Assembly: GCA_024704175.1 (NCBI GenBank)
Contig: CP085629.1
Span: 4,030,001 to 4,094,000, forward strand
DNA: 64,000 nt
Direction of reading: 5' to 3'
From: Paenibacillus sp. P25
GTDB lineage: Bacteria > Bacillota > Bacilli > Paenibacillales > NBRC-103111
Position 1 is the first letter of the stretch. Each line of letters begins with the position of its first letter. The notes below the pieces were generated by a model. That model did not search any database, was not told the DNA's origin, and was given only the letters and a program-made list of their open reading frames with translations. Below, piece after piece: positions 52,901 to 62,539 of this stretch. A program made the position numbers and the translations under genes.

Positions 52901-53129
52901 ACGGCTTCCAGGAGATGCCTTCATCGATAACCCGGCCGTCCTTCACCTGCAAATCGCCCATGACCGCTTCCCAGCCGGGTTCGTCTTCCAACGTATAGAC
53001 GAGTTTCCCCTTAAACTCGGCAAAGCCGCCATTGACGAAATAAGTGAAACCGATGATCCCGGACAAAATGACGGTAACGATCATGATATAGTCCAAACTT
53101 CGGTGCCACCGCAGACCCGGTCGTTTCAT
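49921..53129 (-). CDS. dual-kinase hybrid sensor: 7TM-type sensor, HisKA-HATPase, receiver, HisKA_3-HATPase (three frameshifts)
   Basis: One protein of about 1070 residues. An extracytoplasmic domain (YLDGRQIADFNWSRPSRW) precedes about seven hydrophobic segments (52600-51940). Next come a classic kinase (FLANTSHELRTPLHGMIG; NLIGNAVKFT; GTGLGLPL), a receiver (LVLLDVMLPDGNGYD) and a NarX/DesK-type kinase (EERNRIAGDIHDIVGHTL; GAGIGLRVMNERA). Slips at the C5 run 52618-52622, C4 run 51412-51415 and near 50415; each repair gives continuous domains. The ATG overlaps the stop of the LuxR regulator gene. Two histidines plus one aspartate imply an internal phosphorelay. Confidence 0.85.
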
Positions 53130-53801
53130 GGAATGCTTTTCCCTCCCAATAGACCCTGCAGCGTCATGACGGCGATATTGCGGTCGTTCGTGCCGATCTT
53201 CGCATAGATGGCGCTGACATAGTTTTTCACAGTGCCCTCGCTCATGAAGAGCAGCTCCGCCATCTCCCGATTTGATTTTCCTTCCAGCATGAGCAAAGCG
53301 ATCGTTTTTTCTTTCTCAGAAAAGGTGATCGTCTCGGACTTATTCAGAACCGAATTAAGCAGCAGATGTCCTCCCCCAGTTGAGGAAAGGAGCCTTGACG
53401 CGAGTTTGGCCGCAATGACCGACGGCAAGCATAAATTGCCCTTTGGCGGCATCCCGAATGGATTGAATCAGCTTGTCTCCGGGCATATCCTTCAACAGGA
53501 ACCCGGCCGCTCCGCCGGCGAGCGCTTCCACGATATAGTCGTCCTCCGCAAACGTCGTCAAGATTAAGATGACCGTTTCGGGGAAAACCTGCTTGATCTG
53601 TTTGGTGCATTCAATCCCATTCAGTCCCTGCATCTGAATGTCCATGAGAATAAGATGGGGACGGTGCTTCTCCGTTAATGCCAAAGCCTCCGTCCCATTG
53701 CCTGCCGAAGCGACCACCCGCAGATCCTCTTCCAGATTCAAAATCGTTTGGAGTCCGTCACGCATCAAGGTATGGTCATCCGCGATGAGTATATTGATCA
53801 T
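53126..53801 (-). CDS. NarL/LuxR-type response regulator (frameshifted)
   Basis: Receiver (ILIADDHTLMRDG, phospho-acceptor in LILMDIQMQGLNG, lysine in LLKDMPG) and C-terminal LuxR helix-turn-helix (KSNREMAELLFMSEGTVKNYVSAIYAKIG). One extra base near 53445 splits them; repair gives AAKGNLCLPSVIAAKLASRLL. It precedes the dual kinase with an ATGA overlap, so it is its likely output partner. Confidence 0.87.
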
Positions 53802-53881
53802 CCAATCATCCCCGATAGTTTGCAATTTGGTTCAAGTATACCGCCCCATGGTATAAAATGGCAATACAGCAAAAGGGCTGC

Positions 53882-53927
53882 AAAAAAACCGCTCAGCCCG
53901 AAAATGTTGCTTGCTTCGGCTAAGCGG
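53882..53927 (-). terminator. terminator after the short peptide gene
   Basis: Minus strand CCGCTTAGCCGAA pairs with TTCGGGCTGAGCGG (one wobble, one bulge), followed by TTTTTTTG. It ends the unit containing the repeat protein and the 53-residue peptide, before the two-component genes. Confidence 0.82.
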
Positions 53928-53972
53928 CTTTTACCAGCTTACTGCTGCTGCGCAATATTTTTCACGGCCACG

Positions 53973-54134
53973 CTAATCTTTAACGCACACTCTCTGCCAG
54001 AACCCCGAAGGGGACATTTGAAACTCCCAGTGGCCTCCCGGACAGCTCGAAGTGCTTAAAGCCGTCTCGAAGACGATGGGTTGATGCGTAATGACTTGGG
54101 GTGCTGTATATTGCTTTTTCCCTGCCGATCCCAT
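53973..54134 (-). CDS. 53-residue putative modified-peptide precursor
   Basis: Short ORF with GGGAG nine bases before its ATG, 23 bases after the stop of the repeat protein and before a strong terminator. Residues 6-27 (KKQYTAPQVITHQPIVFETA) look like a RiPP-type leader: lysines, a Y-x-x-P motif, and an HQPI-x-FET stretch. The rest is a glycine-, tryptophan- and cysteine-containing tail (SCPGGHWEFQM; FWQRVCVKD) with C31 and C50. There is no signal peptide. No modification enzyme was found in the window, so the precursor role is inference; a small regulatory or surface peptide is the alternative. Confidence 0.55.
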   Translation of the reverse strand: MGSAGKKQYTAPQVITHQPIVFETALSTSSCPGGHWEFQMSPSGFWQRVCVKD

Positions 54135-54157
54135 ACCGTCAATCTCCCTTCTCCTGT

Positions 54158-57100
54158 CTAGAATGAACCTGCGCCTGTGAACGTGCCGTTATCAAAATCC
54201 ATTGTGTTAACCGGGGTCTCGGCATTCCCCGCGTTATCTGTGCTGAAATAGTTTACCGTATGCGTGGTTTCCGCATAGATCGTGAATGGCGCGGTATATG
54301 CCGTCCAAGCTCCGCCGTTCTCGCGATAGTTGATGACTTTCACTCCCGATTGATGATCTGTCGCTTGAAGGGTTACTGTGAACCCTTTGATATATGGTTT
54401 ACCCGTGCTTGACTGCGCGTAAATGGGGGTCAGACGATATTTTGTAACGGGTGCGACCGCATCAGCCGGTTCGGCACCATATGCTTGCCGCAGTACGAGT
54501 GCTCTCTGCTTGCCCGGTACTCGTTACGGATACATAGACATAACCTGCTGCAGCTCCCAATTGATAAACCGATGCCGTTACCGACGATTGTCCGCTGATG
54601 ACCGGGCTCGATGTCGCCAGCAGATTTCCGCCGGTTTCCGCGTTATAGACTTTAATCACGTCACCCGCAGTCAACCCGTTCACTGTAATCGTATCCGGTG
54701 TTCCTGCAGCGTTGTTGACGACTGTGATGTTAGCGGGCAGCGGAGCTGTTGAACGAAGGACTCCGAAGTTGACCGTTGTGGATTGCCCTGCCGTGACCTG
54801 GATATTGTTCTTGCTGTCGGTGGGGTATCCGGTCTTGAAGACGGTTACGGTGTACGTTCCCGGCGGAACATTCAGCGTGTAGTCGCCGCCGGCATTCGTC
54901 GTTTGACTGATAGCGCCGTTAGAAACCGTTGCACCGGAAACCGGGTCGCCGTTCGCATCTTTTACGGTACCGGTGATCGCTCCATAGCTGAAGTTCACCG
55001 TCGTCGTATTCCCTGCGGTCACTTGGATGTTCTTTTGATTGTAAGAAGCATATCCGGTTGCGTATGCTTGCACATAAGCGTACGTCCCAGCCGGCACATT
55101 CAGCGTATAGTTTCCACTCGCATCCGTAGTCACGGTACCGGGGACATTAGCGGCAAAAATCGTGACCCCCGATACCGGATGACCGCTCGCATTCGTTACG
55201 GTTCCGCTAATCGTTCCGGAGCTAAATTCGCCGAAGTTGACCGTCGTGGTTTGCCCTGCCGTGACCTGGATATTGGTCTTGCTTTCGGTAGGATATCCGG
55301 GTTTGGAGACTGTTAAAGTGTACGTTCCCGGCGCCATATTCAGCCTGTACTTTCCATTCGCATCCGTAGTCGTCGAACCGGAGACATTATAGGCCAGAAC
55401 CGTTGCCCCAGGCACCGGATTGCCGTTCGCGTCCTTTACAGTGCCGCTTACCGCACCGTAGCTGAAGTTCACCGTCGTCGTATTCCCCGCGCTCACTTGG
55501 ATGTTATTTTGAATGTAGCTGGGGTATCCGGCCGCATAGGCCGTCACATTAGCGTAGGTTCCTGCCGGAACATGCAGCGTGTACCTTCCGCTCGCATCCG
55601 TTGTCACCGAACCGGAGACATTAGAGGCATAAACCGTTGCTCCCGAAATCGGGTTACCGCTTGCATCCGTTACGGTTCCGCTAACCGCACCGTAGCTGAA
55701 ATGAACCGTCGTCGTATTCCCTGCCGCCACTTCGATGTTATTCTGGGAATAAGGAGCGTATCCGGGTTTGGAGACGGCTACGGTGTACGTTCCCGGCACA
55801 ACATTCAGCGTGTAGGCTCCGCTCGCATTCGTCTTTTGCGACGTACTGTTCGTATAAACCGTTGCGTCCGAAACCGGATTGCCGCTTGCATCTGTGACGG
55901 TTCCGCTGATCGCTCCGTATCTGAAATGGACCGCCGTCGCATTCCCTGCAGTCACTTCGATGCTATTCTGATTGTAGTTTGCGTATCCGCTTGCGTATGC
56001 TTGCACGAAGTCATACGTTCCTGCCGGAACATGCAGCGTGTACTTTCCGCTCGCATCCGTTGTTACAGAACCGTTGCCGCCATTGGCATAAACAGTAGCG
56101 CCGGAAACCGGATTGCCGCTTCCATTCGTTACCGTTCCGCTAATTGCACCATAGCTGAAATGGGTCGTCGTCGTATTCCCTGCGGTCACTTGGATGTCTT
56201 TCTGAGTGTAGGAACCGTATCCGGGTTTGGAGTTGATAGTTACGGAGTACGTTCCTGCTGGAACATTCAGCGTATAGCTTCCGCCGGCATTCGTCGTTTG
56301 ACTAGTACTGTTCGTGTAGACCATTGCGCCCGAAACCGGATTGCCGTTACCATCTGTGACGGTTCCGCTGATCGCTCCGTAGCTGAAGCTCAGCGTCGTC
56401 GTATTCCCTGCGGTCACCTGGATGTTGCTTTGGGAGTAGTTCGCGTATCCGCTCGCGTTCACTTGTACGTAGGCGTATGTTCCCGCCGGAAGTTTAAGTG
56501 TGTACTTCCCGCTTGCATCCGTGGACACAGAACCGCTATTACTGGCAGAGACCGTAGCACCCGATACCGGATTGCCGCTTGCATTCGTTACGGTTCCGCT
56601 CACCGCTCCGTAAGTGAAATGGACCGTCGTCGTATTCCCCGCTGTTACTTGGATGTTATCTTTAGCGCTTTTATTATATCCGGCACTATTTTTATCTGCG
56701 TACACGCTGTATGTTCCCGGCGGAACATTCAGCGTATAAGTTCCGCCTGCGTTCGTCGTTGTACCGGCATTATACGTATAAACGTTTGCACCGGAAAGCG
56801 GATTGCCGCTTTCATCCGTTATCGTCCCGCTGATCGCGCCGTAGCTGAAGTTAACCGTCGTCGTATTTCCTTCCGTCACTTGGATATGATTCTGGGCGTA
56901 ATTAGCGTATCCGGCTGCGCTAACGGATACATATTGGTACGTTCCAGCCGGAATATTCAGTGTGTACTTTCCGTTCGCATCCGTAGTCACAGAACCGGAG
57001 ACCCCGGAAACAGTAACCGCAGCGCCCGATACCGGATTGCCGCCGCCATTCGTTACGGTTCCGCTAATTCCGGTTGATGCAGCGTGGGAAACATTCGAAT

Positions 57101-57188
57101 GACCGAGCAGGAGAAATAGTGCTACGAATAGAAAAGCAAATAATTTTAATAATGATTGGATACTAGATCTGGATACGATCCTTCCCAT
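54158..57188 (-). CDS. secreted repeat protein: ten carboxypeptidase-regulatory-like domains plus OmpL47-like C-terminal domain (frameshifted)
   Basis: Signal peptide about 1-37 (FAFLFVALFLLLGH, cleavage near SHAAS). Then ten beta-sandwich repeats of 73-80 residues, each GTVTxxxGNPVSGA...YTLNVPAGTY...IQVTAGNTTTVNFSYG. Next is a short unique domain (TVNGLTAGDVIKVYNAETGG). After a one-base slip near 54485 the frame continues through AYGAEPADAVAPVTKYRL to an OmpL47-like module (YRENGGAWTAYTAP; HTVNYFSTDNAGN) ending at 54158. About 1010 residues. No sortase motif or SLH domain seen, so secreted or loosely attached. AAAGGA lies upstream of the ATG. Confidence 0.85.
54762..57074 (-). repeat. tandem coding repeats, ten units of about 225-240 bases
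   Basis: Two unit types alternate. Type A has SVTTDASGKYTL and YANYNQ; type B has TSQTTNAGGSYTLNVPPGTYSV and KPGY. The order is close to A-B-A-B-A-B-A-(A/B)-A-B, which indicates duplication of a two-domain block of about 460 bases. Confidence 0.8.
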
Positions 57189-57223
57189 TCTTCCCCATCC
57201 TTTCTATTCTTCTGATTTACTTT

Positions 57224-57274
57224 TCAAGAAAACGGAATGCAGAAAGTCGCTTCGCCATTTACACTTGATTCCAT
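57224..57274 (-). CDS. 16-residue leader ORF before the repeat protein
   Basis: ATG with AAAGGAG six bases upstream, reading MESSVNGEATFCIPFS and stop, 35 bases before the repeat-protein ATG. It may be a leader peptide or chance. Confidence 0.25.
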   Translation of the reverse strand: MESSVNGEATFCIPFS

Positions 57275-57587
57275 ACCCCACTCCTTTCAATACTTTTGCT
57301 CAAACGGTCCGGTCGACGGCTCTTCGCCGCACCGGCATCTGTCCCGCAGAACGGCAACAGACAACAGGACTACAGCGGGTATGCGTTACAAATCGTACCA
57401 ACCTGCACTCTATTTTCCGATTTTTTGCCGGCATCCATCCAGAGCATACAATCCTATTTTCAAAGAGGAACGGTCACGATCTTGGCGTGACTTGTCATGT
57501 TTTCGTCACTGGGCGTGCCGGGCCGCCACTTGCCTTATCCGGCCTGTGAACATGGATGCCGGTCATCAAGCGGGCCGATTTTCCATG
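57275..57587. other. intergenic leader region of the repeat protein
   Basis: About 300 bases without a convincing gene. On the minus strand it contains a GTGAC...GTCAC inverted repeat near 57485-57507 and the leader of the repeat protein. I do not recognise a known riboswitch consensus. Confidence 0.4.
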
Positions 57588-57622
57588 AAAAAAACGCCTT
57601 CCGGCTCCATGACCGAAAGGCG
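57588..57622 (-). terminator. terminator after GH43 remnant (repeat copy 2)
   Basis: CGCCTTTCGG / CCGGAAGGCG hairpin followed by seven T on the minus strand. The flanks CTTCCTC..ACTG.ATTA are also shared with 49870-49920, so similarity spans about 50 bases. Confidence 0.82.
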
Positions 57623-57678
57623 CTTCCTCATACTGGATTAGTCATCAAAAGATGACTTAGGCATTCACACAACCTCCG

Positions 57679-58370
57679 CTACAGCTGCACCGGCTGCATC
57701 AACCCGTCTTCATCGAAGGTAAGCGGATCTATACTGACTTCACGATGAAAGCCTTTTCCTTGCGTGAACCGGGTCAGCGGGGTGGCAAAGCGGTGATAAG
57801 AATCCACTACTTATCGGTGCCGGGCTCCCGGAGAATCGAATGATGGCCGGTGCCAAGCATACCCTTTTCCTTATTTTTGACAAGAACCGGATAACGGTAA
57901 GTTACCGGCCCGTAAAGCTGCTCCGCCGTACCGTAGTTCACGTGGTAATCCTCGGCCGCCGGTGTCGTCGCAGGACCACGTGAAGTGATACTGCCCGTCG
58001 CGCTTGAGAACGGTGACCGCCTCGCGGAAGTCGTAGAGACCGACCAGATTCTTCATCGTATCCTCAATGACACTTGTCATATCTTCGCCGAGCCGTACTA
58101 TTGCAGGGTGTACGTTTCCAAACAACAGGTAAGGCGTACCGTCATCCTCCAAGAAGACGGATGGGTCAATGGTCTGCCCCATGGCGATGCCAATACGCTT
58201 CGTCTGTTCCATAGTAACAAGCGGTCGCGGCTGCGCGCGAAACGGGCCGACCGGAGTGTCGGCAACGGCAACACCAATGGCGCTCTCTCCGCTTTTCATT
58301 TTACCGCAGAAATAATAGTAATATTTTCCACCCTTGCTCGCAATGGCCGGAGCCCATGCGCGCCTTCTCT
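57679..58370 (-). pseudogene. glycoside hydrolase family 43, truncated and frameshifted
   Basis: Recognisable GH43 core: WAPAIASKGGKYYYYFCGK, DPSVFLEDDGTPYLLFGN, KRDGQYHFTWSCDDTG and the late YHRFATPLTRFTQGKGFHRE / IDPLTFDEDGL. The N-terminal blade with the first catalytic aspartate is missing, and an in-frame TAG precedes the WAP segment. At least two slips (near 57960 and 57810) break the C-terminal half. The family cleaves arabinan or xylan side chains; this copy cannot work as read. Confidence 0.75.
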
Positions 58371-58476
58371 AATTATACAAAAATAACGGATCCTATTCTT
58401 TGTTTTTTCCACGGGTCCTCGATGACTGGCGCACGGGCAAAGTCAGAACCGTTTCGTTTTCGTCCGCCGCAAGATT

Positions 58477-58498
58477 ATGACAGAAGATGTCATATAAT
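58477..58498 (+). promoter_or_regulatory. promoter -10 with overlapping palindrome before the UvrA-like gene
   Basis: ATGACA-GAAGA-TGTCAT is a perfect inverted repeat (58477-58493) overlapping TATAAT at 58493-58498. The -35 is weak. A repressor bound here would occlude the -10. Confidence 0.5.
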
Positions 58499-58546
58499 CC
58501 CTGTATACTGATCCGTGCATAATCTACGCGAAAGGTGTTGACCGCA

Positions 58547-60830
58547 ATGGATCAAAATTTCATTGTCATCAAGGGCGCGCGAGAAAACAACTTAAAGGAT
58601 ATTACGCTTCGCGTCCCGAAGCGGAAGCTGACAGTTTTCACCGGGGTATCCGGCTCCGGCAAGTCGTCGATCGTTTTTGACACGATCGGCGCCGAGGCGC
58701 GGCGGGAGCTGAACGAAACGTTCAGTGCGTTCATCCGCAACCGTTTCCCGAAATTCAGCCCGCCCGAAGCGGACGCGATCGAACATTTGTCCCCCGCTAT
58801 CGTCGTCGACCAGAAACGGCTCGGCGGTAACTCCCGATCGACCGTCGGCACGATCACGGACATCTACGCGTTGCTGCGGCTTCTGTTCTCGCGCGTCGGG
58901 CAGCCGTTCGTCGGCAATTCGAACGCGTTCTCGTTCAACGATCCGGCCGGGATGTGTCCAGAATGCCAAGGCGTCGGCAAGATCGTTTCGGCCGACGTCG
59001 GCAAGCTACTGGACCGGACAAAATCGCTGAATGAAGGCGGCATTGCTTTTCCGACGTTCCGCGTCGGCACGTGGTACTGGAAGTTGTACGTTTTGTCCGG
59101 ATTTTTCGACAACGATAAGAAGTTGGAAGATTACACGGACGAGGAATGGAACTTATTACTTTACGGCATCGGCGGGAAGGAAGCGAAAATCTCGTTCGAT
59201 ACGCCAACCGGTCCGATGGATGCGAGCTACGAGGGTGTCGTCACGAAATTCGAACGGCTTTACATCAAGCGGGATTCGGAGGACATGGCCGAAGCGACAC
59301 TAAGCCGAGCCCAGCCGTACATGATGTTCGCCCCCTGTCCGCTCTGCCGCAGGACGCGGCTCAATCAAGCGGCGCTTAGGTCGCCGTATCGGCAGTTTGA
59401 ACATCGCGGAGATGGCCGCCATGGAGGTCGGCGAGCTCATACACGTCGTGCGTAACATCCGGGAGTCGGTTGCGGAGACGGTAACATCCGCGCTAACCGA
59501 GCGGCTCCAGCAACTTATCGACATCGGACTCGATTACCTTAGCCTCGACCGGGAAACGGCGTCACTGTCCGGCGGCGAATCGCAGCGAATCAAGATGGTG
59601 CGCCACCTTGGCAGCGACCTGACCGACATGCTGTACATTTTCGACGAACCCAGCGCCGGGCTGCACCCGGGGACGTCATTCGGTTGAACCGGCTGCTCCG
59701 CCAGCTGTGCGACAAGGGAAACACGGTGATTGTCGTCGAGCACGACCGCGACGTCATCGCGGCCGCCGATCATATCGTCGACGTCGGTCCGCACGCCGGC
59801 GTTCACGGCGGGCAGATCGTCTATGAAGGGGACGTTGCAGGACTGCTGTATGCCGACACCTTGACGGGCCGGTACATGCGTCACGAGCTGGCGCTGCGCG
59901 AGGACGTTCGCAAGCCGTCAGGCTTCTACCCGATCGTCGATGCGACGCTCCATAACTTAAAGCGGGTATCGGTCGACATCCCGGCCGGCGTGCTGACGGT
60001 CGTGACCGGCGCAGACCGGCTCCGGCAAAAGCTCGCTGATCAACGGCGAGTTTCTGGCGCGCTACCCTGAGGCGATCGCGACAGACCAGTCGGCCGTCGG
60101 GGCGTCGGTCCGCTCGAACCCGGCAACGTACACGGGCATTATGGACGAACTGCGCAAGTTGTTCGCAAAGACGAACGTCGTGAACGCCTCCCTGTTCAGC
60201 TTCAATTCGTCGGGGGCATGCGAGACGTGCCAGGGGCTCGGCGTCCTCTATACGGACCTCGCCTTTATGGAGGGCATCCGCACCGTCTGCGAAACGTGCG
60301 GCGGCCGCAGGTTCAAAGAAGAAGTGCTGCAGTACCGGTACCGAGGCCGAACGATATCGGACGTATTGGCGTTGACGACCGAGGAGGCCCTGGCCGTATT
60401 CGACAAGCATCCGTCCATCCTCCGGCGTCTGAAGGCAGTCGCGGACGTCGGGCTCGGCTACGTGACGCTCGGGCAGCCGCTGAGCACCCTGTCGGGCGGC
60501 GAGCGCCAGAGGCTGAAGCTCGCTTGTGAGCTGCACAAGGCAGGCAGCATTTACGTTATGGACGAGCCGACGACCGGCCTCCACATGTCCGATGTCGGGT
60601 CGCTGCTTGACATCATGAACCGCTTGGTCGACGCCGGCAACACGGTCGTCGTCATCGAGCATCACCCGGACATCATCCGGAGCGCAGACTGGATTATCGA
60701 CATGGGCCCGGAAAGTGGCGCCCGGGGCGGTACGGTCATATTCCAGGGGACACCGCAGCGACTCGTCGAAGGGCAAGGTGACGCGGCGCGCTCGATCACC
60801 GGCAAATATTTGCGCGGCGAGCTGCGGTAA
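58547..60830 (+). CDS. UvrA-like ABC ATPase paralogue (three frameshifts)
   Basis: Short UvrA-family protein, about 760 residues, near the UvrA2/DrrC type rather than full 940-residue UvrA. First domain: Walker A GVSGSGKSS, zinc motifs CPECQGVGK and CPLC, signature LSGGESQRIKM. Second domain: GSGKSSLIN after repair, zinc motif CETCQGLG...CETCGG, signature LSGGERQRLKL and MDEPTTGLH. Slips near 59375 (LRSRIGSLNIAEM), 59673 (GLHPRDVIRLN) and 60020. Plus strand and visibly GC-richer than its neighbours. Paralogues of this type are linked to DNA-binding drug resistance. ATG 58547 follows AAAGG. Confidence 0.83.
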
Positions 60831-61110
60831 CGGGCAAATAAATTTGAAGAACTAGCGCCGCCGGCATCTAACCTGTCAGATATCATCCTCATCCACCTGG
60901 ATAACCCGGCGAATAGGATGCGGCACAACTGCATTTATCTATCCAACTGGAATGAAACACCGTTTACCAGCAATTATGAACGCCTCCGGAACGATCCGAC
61001 ATGGAATGTCTTCTCGCTACCATTCGTCACGTTCAAGCCAGTCGCTGTTGCTTTTATTTCGGAGCAGTCTAAAACCTATTTCGTCAATTCAATTGCAGTA
61101 TAAGAACCAT
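60831..61110. other. intergenic region between convergent genes
   Basis: About 280 bases. A 61-codon plus-strand ORF (60918-61103) lacks a ribosome binding site and resembles nothing I know. It might be the tail of a lost gene. Confidence 0.35.
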
Positions 61111-61149
61111 CAAAAACGGAAAAGTCCATGATATTCATGGACTTTTCCG
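61111..61149 (-). terminator. terminator of the orphan binding-protein gene
   Basis: Perfect 15-base stem CGGAAAAGTCCATGA / TCATGGACTTTTCCG around TAT, then TTTTTG on the minus strand. Confidence 0.9.
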
Positions 61150-61162
61150 ATAACCGAATGAT

Positions 61163-62484
61163 TTATTTTTTTAATTTTTCCTCAATCGCTTTGTTCGCCT
61201 TTTCCTCCGTTTCCCGTATAACCGTATTAACATCTTTCCCCCTGCCAAATCTTTGGCCGAAGCATCGATGGCTGAACGGACTAAGACGTCATATTCAGTA
61301 AGAGGGTCGTTTATTTTGCGTGGTTTGGACTTAAATATACCGCCTACGTTCTTTCCTTTGAGATAAGGTACATTTACGCCATACTGTGCTTGAAAATCCG
61401 ATTTGGCCAAAACGGAAATTTTTCCGCTTTTGCTCAGTTCGGATTGCACCTCATCGGAAGTTAAGATGGACATCACTTGAAAAGCTTCATTCTTATATTT
61501 GCTTTGCTTATTCAGCATGATCGTATGCGGGGTAATGACGCGGCCTGTACCGATGGCTTCAGGGTAGTTGGGAAGCGAGACGAAATCCCATGGAATTTTA
61601 TCCGCGATACTCGGATCCAGGCTCGCTATCAAATCGGGAACCCAGGCGGTGAGCATGGCTACGTTCCCGTTCTTAAAGAAATCATTGGTACCATAAGTGA
61701 TTTTCTTATCCTCTCCGAGAAATCCAGGGACGTCGATCATCTCTTTCATCGTGGTGAAAACCTTTCTCCAATTATCGTTATTAATTGTCGCTTTGTTCGT
61801 AGCCGGATTAACGTAAGGTAAGGAAAGTCCATAACCTAAACGTGAGATCGTATCAGGACTGAGTCCGATGTATCGGACCCCGTTTTCTGTCTTGGTTAGC
61901 TTGCGGGCTAACTGGATGACCTCATCCCAATTCATTCCGTCTTTCGGATAAGGGACAGCGAATTTATCAAAGATATCTTTATTGTAGAGAAGAGCTGCGA
62001 TGTTTTGCGCGACCGGTAAAGCGTAAATTGCACCTTTTCCACCGCTGTAAATTTTAATGGAGTCTATGGCATTAGGTTCGAAACGGTTCAAATCGACGTT
62101 GTTGCTCTTCATCAGAGCGTTCAGATCCTCCGGTATATCAAGTTCTCGCCAAAGAGGAGTATTTGCGTCTGTCGTATAGATCAGATCCGGGACGATGCCT
62201 GCGGCCACCAAGTCCTCCGGATTGGTGCCTGTTCCTTTACGTACAATATTAAACGAAATGTTAGGATATTTTTTTTGTACAGGCTGAACTATAAATTTGT
62301 CGATTTCCTCATTGCTCATCGCTGCGTGCTGGTAGAGCGTAAGGGTAATCGGTTCGTTTGAAATTTTCGTTGGAACACTCCCTTTATCAACACGCCCTGA
62401 GTCATCCTTTGTGCCTGTTCCTTGACTGCAACCGGCAAGCGTTGTGATCAATACAACCGAAGATACAACTCTAGTCCACTTCAT
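61163..62484 (-). CDS. orphan extracellular solute-binding lipoprotein (frameshifted at the end)
   Basis: Family-1 binding protein of about 440 residues. Lipobox TTLAGC near residue 19, then a charged linker and ITLTLYQHAAMSNEEID. The C5 run 61238-61242 lacks one G; repair gives LAGGKDVNTVIRETEEKANK and the true end at 61163. There are no permease genes on either side, unlike the CUT1 sets at 26962 and 40029. It may serve a transporter elsewhere or a sensor kinase. AGGAGGG precedes the ATG. Confidence 0.87.
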
Positions 62485-62525
62485 CCATTTCCCCTCCTAA
62501 TGGTATCATTAACTAACAAAAATTT

Positions 62526-62539
62526 TGGTAGCGGTTTCA
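62526..62539. promoter_or_regulatory. candidate catabolite (cre) site
   Basis: Minus strand TGAAACCGCTACCA fits the CcpA consensus TGWAANCGNTNWCA at all but one position. It is about 42 bases upstream of the binding-protein ATG. Confidence 0.5.

Noticed and set aside
55497..57077. 526-codon plus-strand ORF, and a second of 177 codons at 54783-55316, opposite the repeat protein
   Set aside because: They are repetitive shadows of the tandem repeats. The minus-strand frame has a signal peptide, ribosome binding site and recognisable domains, while these have none.
57275..57587. Cyclic-di-GMP or other known riboswitch upstream of the repeat protein
   Set aside because: The conserved core strings of those aptamers are not present on either strand.
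49870..57622. CRISPR or attachment-site reading of the repeated hairpin pair
   Set aside because: Only two copies seen, no spacers and no integrase; each copy sits where a terminator is expected.
59754..60776. 340-codon minus-strand ORF antisense to the UvrA-like gene
   Set aside because: Arg/Asp/Ala-rich low-complexity translation typical of antisense frames in GC-rich DNA; the plus frame carries the Walker, zinc and signature motifs.
60918..61103. 61-codon plus-strand ORF after the UvrA-like gene
   Set aside because: No ribosome binding site, no recognisable motif; noted only as intergenic content.
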